From: Lingula anatina
Taxonomy: Eukaryota; Brachiopoda; Lingulata; Lingulida; Lingulidae
Reading direction: 5' to 3'
Assembly (NCBI RefSeq): GCF_001039355.2
Contig: NW_019774547.1
Span: 62,001 to 126,000, forward strand
DNA length: 64,000 nucleotides
This document shows, one piece after another, positions 1 to 12,400 of this stretch (its first letter is position 1; each line of letters starts with the position of its first letter). A program made the translations under genes and the position numbers. A model generated the notes under the pieces. That model did no database searches. It was not told where the DNA came from and saw only the letters and a program-made list of their open reading frames with translations.

Positions 1-3000
1 AGTGAATTACCGGATCTTTATAGCATTTTTAAAGGAGAGGTAATTTATAAATCCCGCTCGTGTGTTTCCGATTCAACTGAGCACGATATTTGACAAAATT
101 ATGTGGTTAATACTGTCTTAAACTCTAAAATGCACTTGTAAAAATCTTACATGTTGTACATCTTACCAAGCTTACATAATACAGAAAATAATAAGATAAA
201 TAAATACATAAATAAATGGAAAGCAAGTAATTTCTGTAAACAATTAAATGCAATCGGCATACTATAGTTACATGTACGTTAATGGCAAGATGGGTAGCAG
301 TGTTGGTTCCAGGCTTTGTGCATAAGTAAATGCAGTTTGGATCTTGGATGATATTTAAAAAGCACTGGAAATCACATGCTTGAAATTTTTCTTTAGGTCA
401 ATTGTCAAATTTAAAGATACTTAACACATCTTGAAAAGTCCCAAAGTCATATTTTAAAAACAAATATCAAGCAAAGCTGCTTACCTTTCCCAATTTAGAC
501 TTTTAAAGTGATGAACCCTTGCAATAAAAGTACCTGATGTCTATATTTCTATCTGAAATGTCATGCAGACATGGTAGTCCAAATGAATCGACAAAATTTG
601 TTTAGAACTAAGTTATTGATTAGAAATGCTACAAAAAACAAAATGTAATTACAGGGACAGGTTGAGCAATTGTTTCTTCATTTTTCGAGGAAAATTACTA
701 GTAGATTTGGCACAAAATCCTGAGTCCATGCTGTCAGTCAGTGGTTAACAAGCTTTAAGCTTATGTGAGGAATAATTGTTTTTAGCAGAGTGTATATTTC
801 TGAAGATATTTGGTTTCTTTGCAGATATCATCTGTACAGCCATATGGAGCATTTGTGAAAATTCCTGGTTTGAAGAAGCAAGGTAATCAGGGAAGACTCT
901 AGCTTTTTTGTACTTTGAACTAAATGTGTCACTTGTAACTGTAATTTAAGCTGCTTAAATTTCAAGTAGAAATCATGAGATTTTGAAATTCTGCTATTTA
1001 CCAGGTCTTGTGCATAAGTCTCAGCTCTCACAGTCAAGAGTGGACAACCCTGCCGAAGTAGTAGATGTTGGTGAAAGTGTCTACTGCAAGGTCATTACTC
1101 TTGAGGTTAGTAAATAATATTACATATAATGCAGCTTCACCTGGACAATTTCATGTGAATGTGGTATTTCTATTTTCTCACTCTCTCCTTTCTGTCATTT
1201 TCCCCATCTTTTTAGAAGCATTTTACTGGCTTTGATTTTTAAAAGCTGTGTTATTGATCATAGGTTTTGCAGTGGATGAAACCCATACAATTAGAAAATA
1301 TAAAATGATTGCATTGGACAATTTCATTTTTTTTATGTACAGACACAGATGTGTCTGTACATATTGCCATCACCTGCGTCTGTCGTTGCCGATGCCGATG
1401 CCGTGCACTTTCCTTGTAAACACGATAAGTGGAGGGCAGTTTTACTTTTTGGCTTTATATTTACAGAGCTGGTGAATATTCATAAAACGCAGGTCAAGTT
1501 CGAAAATCAGCATGATCGGGCCATTATTGTAGAAGTTATGCTGTTTTTTCACTTTTCAGCATATTTTTCACATTTCCTCAGATTCAATTCTTAGGCATGT
1601 TAACAGTCTCATTATTAAACTAATAAGATACGTAAAAGTTTTTGTTTGACATTTCCTGCATCTTTACAACATTGTTAGTTGATTTTGTAAAAATGATGGT
1701 AAACTTGTTATNNNNNNNNNNNNNNNNNNNNNNNNNNNNNNNNNNNNNNNNNNNNNNNNNNNNNNNNNNNNNNNNNNNNNNNNNNNNNNNNNNNNNNNNN
1801 NNNNNNNNNNNNNNNNNNNNNNNNNNNNNNNNNNNNNNNNNNNNNNNNNNNNNNNNNNNNNNNNNNNNNNNNNNNNNNNNNNNNNNNNNNNNNNNNNNNN
1901 NNNNNNNNNNNNNNNNNNNNNNNNNNNNNNNNNNNNNNNNNNNNNNNNNNNNNNNNNNNNNNNNNNNNNNNNNNNNNNNNNNNNNNNNNNNNNNNNNNNN
2001 NNNNNNNNNNNNNNNNNNNNNNNNNNNNNNNNNNNNNNNNNNNNNNNNNNNNNNNNNNNNNNNNNNNNNNNNNNNNNNNNNNNNNNNNNNNNNNNNNNNN
2101 NNNNNNNNNNNNNNNNNNNNNNNNNNNNNNNNNNNNNNNNNNNNNNNNNNNNNNNNNNNNNNNNNNNNNNNNNNNNNNNNNNNNNNNNNNNNNNNNNNNN
2201 NNNNNNNNNNNNNNNNNNNNNNNNNNNNNNNNNNNNNNNNNNNNNNNNNNNNNNNNNNNNNNNNNNNNNNNNNNNNNNNNNNNNNNNNNNNNNNNNNNNN
2301 NNNNNNNNNNNNNNNNNNNNNNNNNNNNNNNNNNNNNNNNNNNNNNNNNNNNNNNNNNNNNNNNNNNNNNNNNNNNNNNNNNNNNNNNNATATATATATT
2401 TATGTACAAATATATAGTAAAGAGCATGAAGCTTAAATCCTTGCATCTATTGTATGAATATTTCTTGGTGTGATGATGCAACTTAAAGATACAAAATATA
2501 AATTTCATTAAACAAATTATGTTCACGGAGTACAAGTTCAGAAAACTTTAGAAATATAAGTACAGAAAATTTTATTAAAAATCTAATTAAAGTATCTCTA
2601 GGTAAAGTGGGGTAAATAAATATGAATATAGTTTATGTTTAATTTAGATTAGAATGTGCAAAATCTGTAGACTAAAGAATAAACACAGTTCTAGGTTTAA
2701 AAAAGGTTTTTAATTTTTTTCTTTATTTGCATATGATAACATCTCCATCATGAGTCATTACCACATGGCCTGCACTTTGAATATTTGGCCAGTAACTTCG
2801 TAATAAAGCTGGCCAAAGTCTGGCTTGTGCATTTTCGGTTTGTCCAGTAACTTTCAGAGCACACTGGCCAAATTGGCCTGTACTATTTCAAACAAAGGTC
2901 AAACACTGGCTTTGCTGCCTTGTTTTACCTTTATGGTCATTACTTGACAAGTTTAGATAGATATTTAGATAACAAGTACAAAAAATAACCATAGTAATGT

Positions 3001-4999
3001 TGTGCAAATTATTTTTTCAACAGAATGATAAAATTGGTCTGTCTATGAAGGTGGTCAACCAAGGCACTGGCAAAGATCTAGATCCAAATCAGGTTCAATC
3101 CAGGTACTGTATGACTTTGATAGATATCACCTGCAAAACCAGCAATTTATATTTAAAAAGATTAGACTGGAGTACATATTATGTTGATATGACCTTGTTT
3201 TTCCAATAATATATTCTTTAAGTTACTCGCTTGATAAAAGATACATTTGAATGGATCTCATGTTTCAGCAATGGCTGAATCAGTTTCATGACATTAATCA
3301 CAATTTTTCTACTTTTTATTTAAAGTCAATAATTAAAATTGCTCTTAATTATTCTGTAATTTATTATGTAATTTTACATCAAAATTGACACAAATCTTCT
3401 CTGTGCACTGCTACTGCAATTGTTATGAAAAGAAAACTGTTACTTATTATTTTAAACTTACATGAATAATTTTAGGATTGACATGAAATTAGAAAGCCAG
3501 ATGAATTGATTTATCATTTAATATTGCATTAATGCAATTTCATAAATTTTCATTTTTCTCTTTCTGGCATTTTCAAAGTGTGCACTTGAACTCTCATGGG
3601 GCTGAAGCCTTATGGTTGTTACACATTTTATATACATCATTTATACCTGTTGAGCTTAATTAAAATTTGATGTTGAATTTGCAGTTAAGCATAATGTACT
3701 TTTGCATCAGCATTGACAGTAGCATATTTTGTGCATTGTTATTTTCTGCTTCTTGTCTGTACATTTGACAGCTTTGCTGCCTTGTTTTCAACTTAAACTC
3801 AATGTTCATCTAGACACAAAATATTAAGGGGTAAAAGTTGAGCTTTCCTTTGATTATTTTTTTTCAGCCAAGATGCTCAAAGAAGAAAACAAGGTTTTAT
3901 ATCCAAACAGGATAAAATAGAACTTGGTGCTGTATTAGATACAACATGTAGAAAGTGTGGAGGAAAAGGTATAGTTGTATTTTCCATTCTTTTTGGTCAG
4001 CCAGCAACATACTGATAACCTACTCATATGTGCAAGCAGCAATTTTTCTTCTGAGTAACATCTGTTTTGTTTTTTAAGAATGATTAATTCTATTAATAAT
4101 TGACAAAATTAGGTATTTGTTTTATGTTGTGGCCCTGTGAAAAATAAGCAACTGTATGATATGGTTTTTTTATTCTAGTATCTCTGTATATTAAATTTAA
4201 ACAGATATAAATACAGAAAAATAAGTGACTGTATGATATGGCTTTTTCATTCTTGTATCTCTGTATAATTTAAACAGATATAAATGCAGAAAAATAAGTA
4301 TACATTGAATTGTTTTGTTCTCCAGGTCACCTCTCCCAAGACTGCTTTCATATACCTGGACAAAAATCTTACGAACTGCTCACTGAGGACCCCCTTGAAA
4401 CAGTAATAAAAGAAAAACATGAAGATGGAAAAGAATTTCAAGACAAAAAGAAAAAGAAGAAAAAGGTATTGCTTACATCTTTCTGTAATGATTGACCATA
4501 ACCATTTTTGGTTTGTTTTTACAGACATTTTTATAAGACCTGCCCATCTGACTGCTTGCTTTACAGTCTGCATGACTTATATTTAGAACATGGGAGTTGG
4601 GATGTAAAGCACTGCACTGCTTTGGCATTTGGGAACAGTAAACTTTGGATTTCATATAATCTTCTTTGATTTCAAGGAGAAGAAACACAAACACAAGACA
4701 AAGAAAAAACATAGAGATTCCACAGAAAGTAAGAAGGTAAGGCAGGAGACATTAGTTTTACATTTGCCTCCCCCCCCCCCCTAAAAAAATCAACTTATAA
4801 CCTTGAAGAAGATAGTAAAAACATGATGATACTTAATGGTCCCTTTTATCTTTTTATTATTATCATTATAATTTATTTATTTACAATAATTTTTTTTTTG
4901 CAGCACAAGAAATCTAGCAGGCACCACAAGCGTAGCAACAGTAGTGATAGCAGTTCAGACTCTGATTCAGAACCTAAGTACAAGAAACACAAGAGGTAG
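1..4999 (+). CDS. ZCCHC17: ZCCHC17 (pNO40) nucleolar S1/CCHC RNA-binding protein, 5' end missing
   Basis: Eight coding exons are visible: 1-39 (cut by the window edge), 825-882, 1005-1105, 3024-3103, 3868-3968, 4326-4465, 4677-4736 and 4904-4999 (TAG at 4997-4999). All junctions are GT-AG and all phases agree, giving 224 residues from the edge. The first exons encode an S1-like OB fold (LPDLYSIFKGE, then QPYGAFVKIPGLKKQGLVHK). The exon at 3024 has SMKVVNQGTGKDLDPNQ, nearly identical to vertebrate ZCCHC17. Exons 3868 and 4326 join across an intron to make a zinc knuckle, CRKCGGKGHLSQDC (C-X2-C-X4-H-X4-C). The last three exons are Lys/His/Ser-rich with acidic serine runs, typical of the nucleolar-targeting tail. 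The vertebrate protein is about 240 residues, so probably only the first 10-20 residues are missing. It is known as a nucleolar/ribosome-associated RNA-binding protein; function here is inferred by homology. Intron 3 (1106-3023) contains the assembly gap. Confidence 0.93.
1712..2389. other. Assembly gap (Ns)
   Basis: Run of undetermined bases inside intron 3 of ZCCHC17. The sequence immediately to its right belongs to a dispersed foldback repeat also present at about 31.9-32.6 kb, which may be why assembly failed. No exon seems to be lost: the phase and protein run continuously from the exon ending at 1105 to the one starting at 3024. Confidence 0.98.
2390..2620. repeat. Partial copy of the foldback repeat family seen at 31.9-32.6 kb
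   Basis: This stretch shares long collinear similarity with 31950-32165. Shared blocks include tatgaatatttct, tgatgatgcaactt, agtacaagt.cagaaaa, ttttattaaaaatct and gtggggtaaa, in the same order. The left end disappears into the assembly gap, so its termini cannot be defined. Confidence 0.75.
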
Positions 5000-5580
5000 T
5001 ATTTGGGAAACCTTACACAGGGCATCAAAATAAACCAAAAGGAACAGATCATTACGAACTGGTGTCAAGAAGTTGTTGAGGAGGCATGTTCAGATAAGTC
5101 AGGGCTGAGGAAAAGTAGTCTGACTCATTCCTCGCCCATTGATCAAATGGATTCTGTGCTGCAACTGCATGTCATCTCTAAAACAATGGATAGGAGTAAC
5201 ATCACAGCTCAACTGTAGCACTGCTTAAAGTCTTGCTGAGGGCAGAACAGATTTTAGACATGTACCTTGTAAGGTTGAGCCTGTTCATGTATTGTGCACT
5301 GGGATTTTAAGAAAGGTTGAGGATAGCACATTCATTGCAAAGAAATGAATGCAAGATTTCTGAGGAAAAAAAAAAGAGGAAAAAAGATCAAATTGAAATA
5401 ATCAAAATAAAATCCGATATAAATCCACACTTTTCAAACTGTATTTATAATTTTAAAAATTGAGTATATTCACACAGGTGATGAGTATACATTTTCTGTG
5501 AGCAAGCATATCAGTTCCATTTGTATTGGAAGATGGTGTAAATAATAAAAACTTTGAATTACAACTTGTCATCTTGTGTT
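5000..5580 (+). other. ZCCHC17 3' UTR with poly(A) signal
   Basis: Non-coding sequence follows the TAG at 4997-4999. The best-placed poly(A) signal is AATAAA at 5544-5549, giving a 3' UTR of roughly 550-580 nt. An earlier AAATAAAA near 5405 is a possible proximal site. The exact cleavage site cannot be read from sequence. Confidence 0.5.
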
Positions 5581-8500
5581 AGGAGAGTTTTAAAATGAAA
5601 TGTTCAGAACAAATTGCTCTTGTATTGCATATTTATTTTATGAATATAAGACTTGGCTGTTGTATGTCTTATTGGTGATAATAAATGTACCAGCTGGACC
5701 TGTCCAGGAATTCAGTACCACAGTATGTTTTATCTCTCCACAGTCTGCAGCAAACAAAGCAGTGCAATACACCCCCTTCCCTTGACACTGATAATTAGAA
5801 TCAACATGCTGGATTATTGAAACAGCAGATCACAAGACTGTATTAACAGCCGTGACCTAGGTCTGAACTGGGAAAGATCCATTGTATACAGCAGATTGGT
5901 TCATTATTGAAGTTCCTAATCTAATGGAGCCCCACCCCCTACCAGACCCAGTTAGTGACTGTGAAATTGTGAGGCAGAAACTCCCCCTTGTTTGCTCTGT
6001 GAGATAGTTAAGATATTTTAAAGTCAAGAGGCAATGCTGGTCTCGTGAAGGTGATAAGAATTACCTCTATCAAGTTAAATATTGAGCAGCTCAAAGTAAC
6101 ACCTTGTGAGAAGATTAAGGCTTTTATGCATTAGTGTGTGTGTGTGTGTGTGTGTGTGGGGGGTTAATCCTCATTGGAGACATTAAAAAGTAATCCCCAG
6201 GTCTGGACATTTTATTACATAAAGATAGAACATACCGATTATCATGCTGATTGTAACCTGTTTTCATTTTAATTACTTAAACGTTTCATGCTACTGTTGT
6301 TTTTGCAGAGTTAATTATTGGTCTGTCATTGAAGGAGCTTGTTTAAAATGGAAAGATTTGATTTCAAAAGTACCCACTTATCCTCAGTGAGCAAAGTTGG
6401 TCTAACAAGTGGTCAGTGTTATGTGTAAGTAAATCAAAAGCCCAAATATTCTTTACATCCTTTTATTATACATCAATAACAATATACAAACCCCTCCAAC
6501 AGCTTAGTAGGTTATTTGAAGATGTGAACTATACTACGGTATTATTTTTACAATAATTTTGTTCAGTTGCTAGTTTAACTGAATGTATTTATCAGCTCAA
6601 CCTTTTATCACATTAACAGATGTGTCATATATTACAGTTTGTAGGCTTTTATTGTATGGAAATTTTATATACAATTAAATGTCCTCTTGTAATTTAGTAT
6701 ATTTTAGAAATAAAATAGCTATAAAAGGCCATTAAAATACTTTTTGTACAATTTTTTTTTATATTTCTGAGCAAAGGCCAGATATCTTTTCATACACAGA
6801 TTATGCAACAAATGTTTTTACATTATCTGACTGTTATCTACACCCAAGATTGAAGTCCAGTTGAAATCAATTTGTTCTGAAGTGAAACTGGGGATTATTT
6901 TCTCCATATCAAAGTCAAGTTATCCTTAAAACACTGGAATATTTCAAAATATATATCCAAAAGCTAAAATAAATAAATTTCAAAGAAAGAAATAGCTTCT
7001 GTTTAAATGTCCAAGAAGCATTAAATACTTGTTATCGCATTCTCCTTAAGATAAATCTGTCTGGTGACAACCAAATGTCCTGATAAAACACAGACAAAGG
7101 CATGTTTATAACAGTTTATTGATAAGCATTAATATGATTGACAATTCAACTCAACCTCAAATACATAATTGTAAAGATAATAAGTGGTATTTGTCAGCTC
7201 TACTGTGATATGATTGGCTTGAATCGCATTCAATTTAATTTTGGTCAAAAAGGAATTTAGATGCAATTTGTATTTCATGGCCTGAATCTCTCCATTTACT
7301 CAGCAATCACTGCCACCATGATCTTATAAATTTGATAGATTGCTTCTACTTCACTTCTTTACAAGCTCGATTAAAACCAATCATGGGGGATTTTTTTGCC
7401 AAATTTTAACAAGAATAAGTTAGTTTTGTTATGCTGCATTTTGCTGATATCCAGTCAGCATTTTAAAAAGAGTACTTTTCCAGTAAGATCCTTACACCAT
7501 GTTCATGGTTCAAGTACAAAGTAAACAAAGTCCTGAGTACACTGACCTTTACAAGGTTATAAATACCACAAACAGTAGAATATATGTACATCCCTTCACC
7601 AGTATACATATTTTGAACAGATACAAACAATACAACTGCCATCAAAAATGAAGGTCTCAGAAAAACAAATTGTAAGGCAAAATGCTCTACTCCCTAAATG
7701 TGCAATACAAACAAATTTTTCATTTTTGATGGCTACTGACAAGGAATATAAGTCCACCTTCAAACTCTTGAAATACATTTCTTGACAGTTCACAATATTT
7801 AAATATACAATATATTCATAGAATAAAGGTAAAACTAATATCTCTAATTCTGGTTATACTAAATTACTAATAGTATTCAAAATAATGGACATTCACATTT
7901 TTTTTTACATTAATAAGCAAAGAGACATGGAGAGTTTTTTGAAATTATGTTTACTGGGGAAAAAAATATAACCCAACAAAGCCAGATGATTTGAAGGATT
8001 TTTGGATTGTAACAAATGCCTGAAATCAGGTGATGCAATGTCCTTATCTTGATAAGAACTAATAAATACCTGGACCTATTGAAGCTGAGCAAATAAAGAT
8101 ATGTGCACCTATCCAGCTCAGGTGACCTATCCTCCGCGATAGTGTATACAATGGTAAAATATATCTTCATCAAACCCTCAGATTTGAACTAATTTGAATA
8201 CAATTGCTACTTAATTTCTATTCCTAAATCAATTCTATTGAATGTAATATAATATAATATACTAATTATGGTTAAAATAGTTTGCTATGGCAAGAGAGTG
8301 CATTATTGACTAGAACAAACAAAAAGTGTTATAACCATGCAAAAAATATGCAGGAATGTCCGTGAACTATTTCAGACTGCATGCAAAAATGTACAAATCT
8401 GGATCACAACTGCATTTCAGCCAAATAGTAAATGTCAAATAACACCACATTATCAGAAGAAGTTTACAAATGTTTTTTGGCAAACAAATTCTCTATCAGT

Positions 8501-9463
8501 CAACATACAAATAAAACAACTTTAGAATATCATGCCATTAAGTAATCAGTTCCTCGCCATACAACTTTTTGCAAGTAAGACCCATAAACTGAACTCCCAT
8601 TGCAATTTAAAATTTGTTCTTTTCTGTTACTTGAATTTTGACCTGCTCTTTTTTGTTTGTATCCTAATCATCAAATTGAAGCAAAAAATGTTCAATTTTG
8701 GCACAGCCAGTTGTCATCAGTCTTATATTTTTTTTTATTTTAGGTCATTTGTATTTGAGGTACCAATTGATTCCAAATATTCTGGAATTGTCCATTTATA
8801 GGAGCCAATAGATTTTATTCTAGCTCCACCTACTGCTATGTTCAACCTTAATTTGAAAAATCACATGCTATGTCATCTCAACATTGAATTTTCAGTTACC
8901 TAAACCTCAAACAAGGTGAACACAACAATATAAAAAATAAAAACCCTTGAAGAGAAGCATACAAAACACTTGCTAAAATAAATAATCCAAAAGGACTGAC
9001 AAAAACTTTGGCAACAATGTTTGTCTTTCATGTATTAAAAACTCACTTGAACAATATTCTGCAAAAGTACACAATAATAAAGTACCTAAAAACATAGAAA
9101 TTCCTCATTCAAATTCATGAGGTGATTCCACAAACACTTTTAAAGAAGACAAAAACTCTAACTACATTCTTACTATGTATGTTTACGTGTACGTGAATAC
9201 TACAAAGTTCACTGTTGAATGGCACACCATATCACGGGTTAGTCAAGCACTATCCACCCATTAACATAAGGTTAAAACTTACCACCACCACTAGACTCCT
9301 ACAAAACAGGAACAACTCTACTCTTAGGTGCAGCCATATATCTACATATTCATAATACTGTGCATCGATAAAAAACAAAACTCCATGCCGAAAAAATTCA
9401 ACAGGATATTAGAGTTAAAAGGAACAGTCATGCAACAAGGTTCCAAATGTTTTAAGCCTGTGT
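5581..9463. other. Convergent intergenic / 3' UTR region
   Basis: No coding exon was recognised here. The stretch lies between the 3' ends of two convergent genes and probably holds the 3' UTR of the minus-strand RRM gene. Minus-strand AATAAA signals occur for example at 8814-8819 and 7115-7120, but which is used is unknown. A GT microsatellite lies at 6134-6158. Short open frames look like chance ORFs. Confidence 0.5.
6134..6158. repeat. (GT)n microsatellite
   Basis: About twelve uninterrupted GT units followed by a short G run, in the intergenic region downstream of ZCCHC17. Confidence 0.95.
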
Positions 9464-12400
9464 TCACATTTGCCATGATCCATCCAATGCATTGATAGTT
9501 GCAAAACCTGCCTGGCTGTACACAGGGTCATCTTGAGCTACAGATAGAAAGGAAGAGCTATAAGAAAAGGAAAACAATGGGTTAGTGTGTTAACAAGTTA
9601 GTAAGGAAAAATAAAGAAATCAACATAAAAAAACGCCAATCAACAATGCTACTTGGTATGTGACATACAAACAAATTTAGATTGGTTTAGAAATCAAAAT
9701 GAATCAGAGACTTGCTTGTCATGACTATAAATAGTTGACAAGTAAATCTGTATTAGTCCCCAATAATGATCGAAAATTGACATAGTATGCCTGCCAAATT
9801 AAGCAATCTGCACATCTTAACAAAAATTGAAGCACATAATACATAATATGCCATAAAAACAGAAAACAAAAATGCCAACACTAAATGCAGCATCAAACTT
9901 AGTAAAACTATGTGAACACACCAGTACTACATACGTATGGACTTGCTGCACAAATTGCACAAGAAAAGCATGACATTGCAAACTCTGGCTTACTCTGTGG
10001 CATCTTGCCTGTTGTGACAACATAACTAGGCGTGGAGGTTACTACTGGCATGGCCATGGCAGGGGCGTATGTAATATCCGAACGAGCAGCAGGCATACTC
10101 ATAGCATAGGCAGCAGGAGCTGTGGCAAGAGGCCGTCCTGGGGAGGTTGGCATCATGGGCACCTCAGCACCTGACAGTCAGACAAGCCAATTAGTCAAAC
10201 AGTCAAGCCAAATCACACCTACTAATGATATACTTCATAACATAATTGATACAATGCCAGTCACTGAGGTGTATGTGATATATATTAGTGCAAATCAGAA
10301 GTGGATATGGCATACACCTGGCTGATGAGCATGGTATCTGACAAATCATGGCTTATTATTTAGTATTCATGCATGTTGTGCATATAGGCAAAACACACAT
10401 CTGGGCTTTTGTTCTGATATCTACAATGGTACAATATCATGTACATATTATGAAGGTTTGAGTCTAACAACATATTTAAGTTAAAACTACCCAACAAGTT
10501 CTTAATTGAATCCTTGTTCTCCAAATTGTTTTATAGTAACAAGAAAATGAGCAGAAACAATAACACTGGGACCTTTGAAATAAGATCCTTCTTATATCTT
10601 ATGCAGCTCTACACTTTACAAGCTATAAAAAATTACGTCACCATTAAAATGGTACCAAAGTACATGTTTTCAAAGGAAGCAAGTTGCTACTGACAACAGC
10701 AATGATTGCATGTTACTGCATTTCATTCCCATTGGCAGCTTAAGGAAGATTGCAAGACAAGTGTGAAACACAAGCTCCACTGCCAGTAGCAGAATCAAAG
10801 ACTGCTCATCGTAATCAGGACACTTTTATCAACAATGTGAAAAAAATATGGGATTTAGACCGGCAAACAGGTAAGTCACCAGTAACATAAAATCAAGATG
10901 GCTTCAGTCCAAAATGCTTAGGTTTTTTTTTTTTAAAGTAAGCCAAGAGAACTGTGAGCAATTACATGATAAAAGTTTTAGCAAAATTGATCCTAAATAA
11001 GCTCAGAAGCTGAAGCAAACAGCAAGATGCAAAAGCCACATCAGATAGTCAACAGAAAGCAAAGTACAAACCTTCAACAGGCATTCCAAGCTGGGCCAAC
11101 ACAAATTCAGCAGCATAACTTTTAGCTTCCTCCACACTACGGCATAGTTTGTTGGGAACAAAGGGGGTGGGAATGTTGGGCAGAGTCACCTAATAAAGGA
11201 AAATGAAAAGCTGTATTCTTTTAAATCAATTAATTTACAACACTTGCAAAATTGTCATAAAAACATTTTCACTTCAAAACTCTCAACAAAATGTTTAAAT
11301 GAAAAGAAATGAAAACAAATACCCTAAAGCATCAAAATTTTACTATAGAGACGTACTTTGAACAAAAAAAGCTGGACATCCCCACTTCCATCACGTCCAA
11401 GTGTAGAGTGCAGGTGATAATTTGGAGTTCCCCAAGCATTCTTCTGGCAAAACTCTTCTAGAGTCTACAGTACAAAAAGTTTCAGTAAATGATCAAAACA
11501 ATCAAACAAACAAACCAAATTCCCGAGCAAAGACAAACATGACATGCTGGAATTAAGGTATAAAAATCACTGCATCTATTTTAATCTTTTCATTAAGAAG
11601 AATCAATGCTGATTTAACTTTGAACTGATGATAAAATCGAATTCCTGTAACCAGTACCCCAGGCAGCACATGGAAAATACAGATGTAACAAAATTAACAT
11701 GATCTATCAGTATCAGTGTTATGGGATCTGTCTAGAAGCAGCAATATTATAAGCACTACAATCAACATACCTGAATAGGGGACTTGACAGACTGGGGTTT
11801 GAGGGTTACAGGGTTAGTTGGGGTCAACTCCATTCCAGGAAGTAGGTCATAGAGTCGATCCTACAAGGGAACATGCAATCTGCTACAGTCAAACCCCATT
11901 TCATTAAATCACTGTGATTTTTTAATGAGCAGTTAAGTAGTCATTAGCTCCACCCCCAAAAAATTGAATGATTTAAAATTATGATAAATCACTGTATTTT
12001 TTGTTGCTTTAAGGTCAGTTGTTTAAATTATTTTAATTTTTTTAGCATTAAAAGCATCATTTTCTTTTCCCTGTCTATAATTAGTATGGATCTAAAAGAG
12101 TGGCTGACACTTGGTTGTATAAAAAGAAAGCATAACCAACAAATTAGAATGAGTGAGCTTAGCATAAGAAGAGAGACTGTAAGTATGGCAAGCAAATTTC
12201 ATGCACTAACTGATGAAATGGAAATGTGTCAGTGAAGAATTATGATTGTGTTAGGATGTTCCACAAAATCTCACCAAACTATAACAGAGACCTTACAGGT
12301 GAGGAATGGCACCAGTACCTTACCTCCACAGGCTGTTTCCTGTATCCTCCGCGCTGCATGTAGGCCATATACCCACGTCCACCAGCACCACGTGATCCAG

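Noticed and set aside
1642-2535. Open frames of 260-275 codons
   Set aside because: They consist almost entirely of translated Ns from the assembly gap.
5003-5218. 71-codon open frame after the ZCCHC17 stop
   Set aside because: It lies in the 3' UTR, in a different frame, without any recognisable motif.
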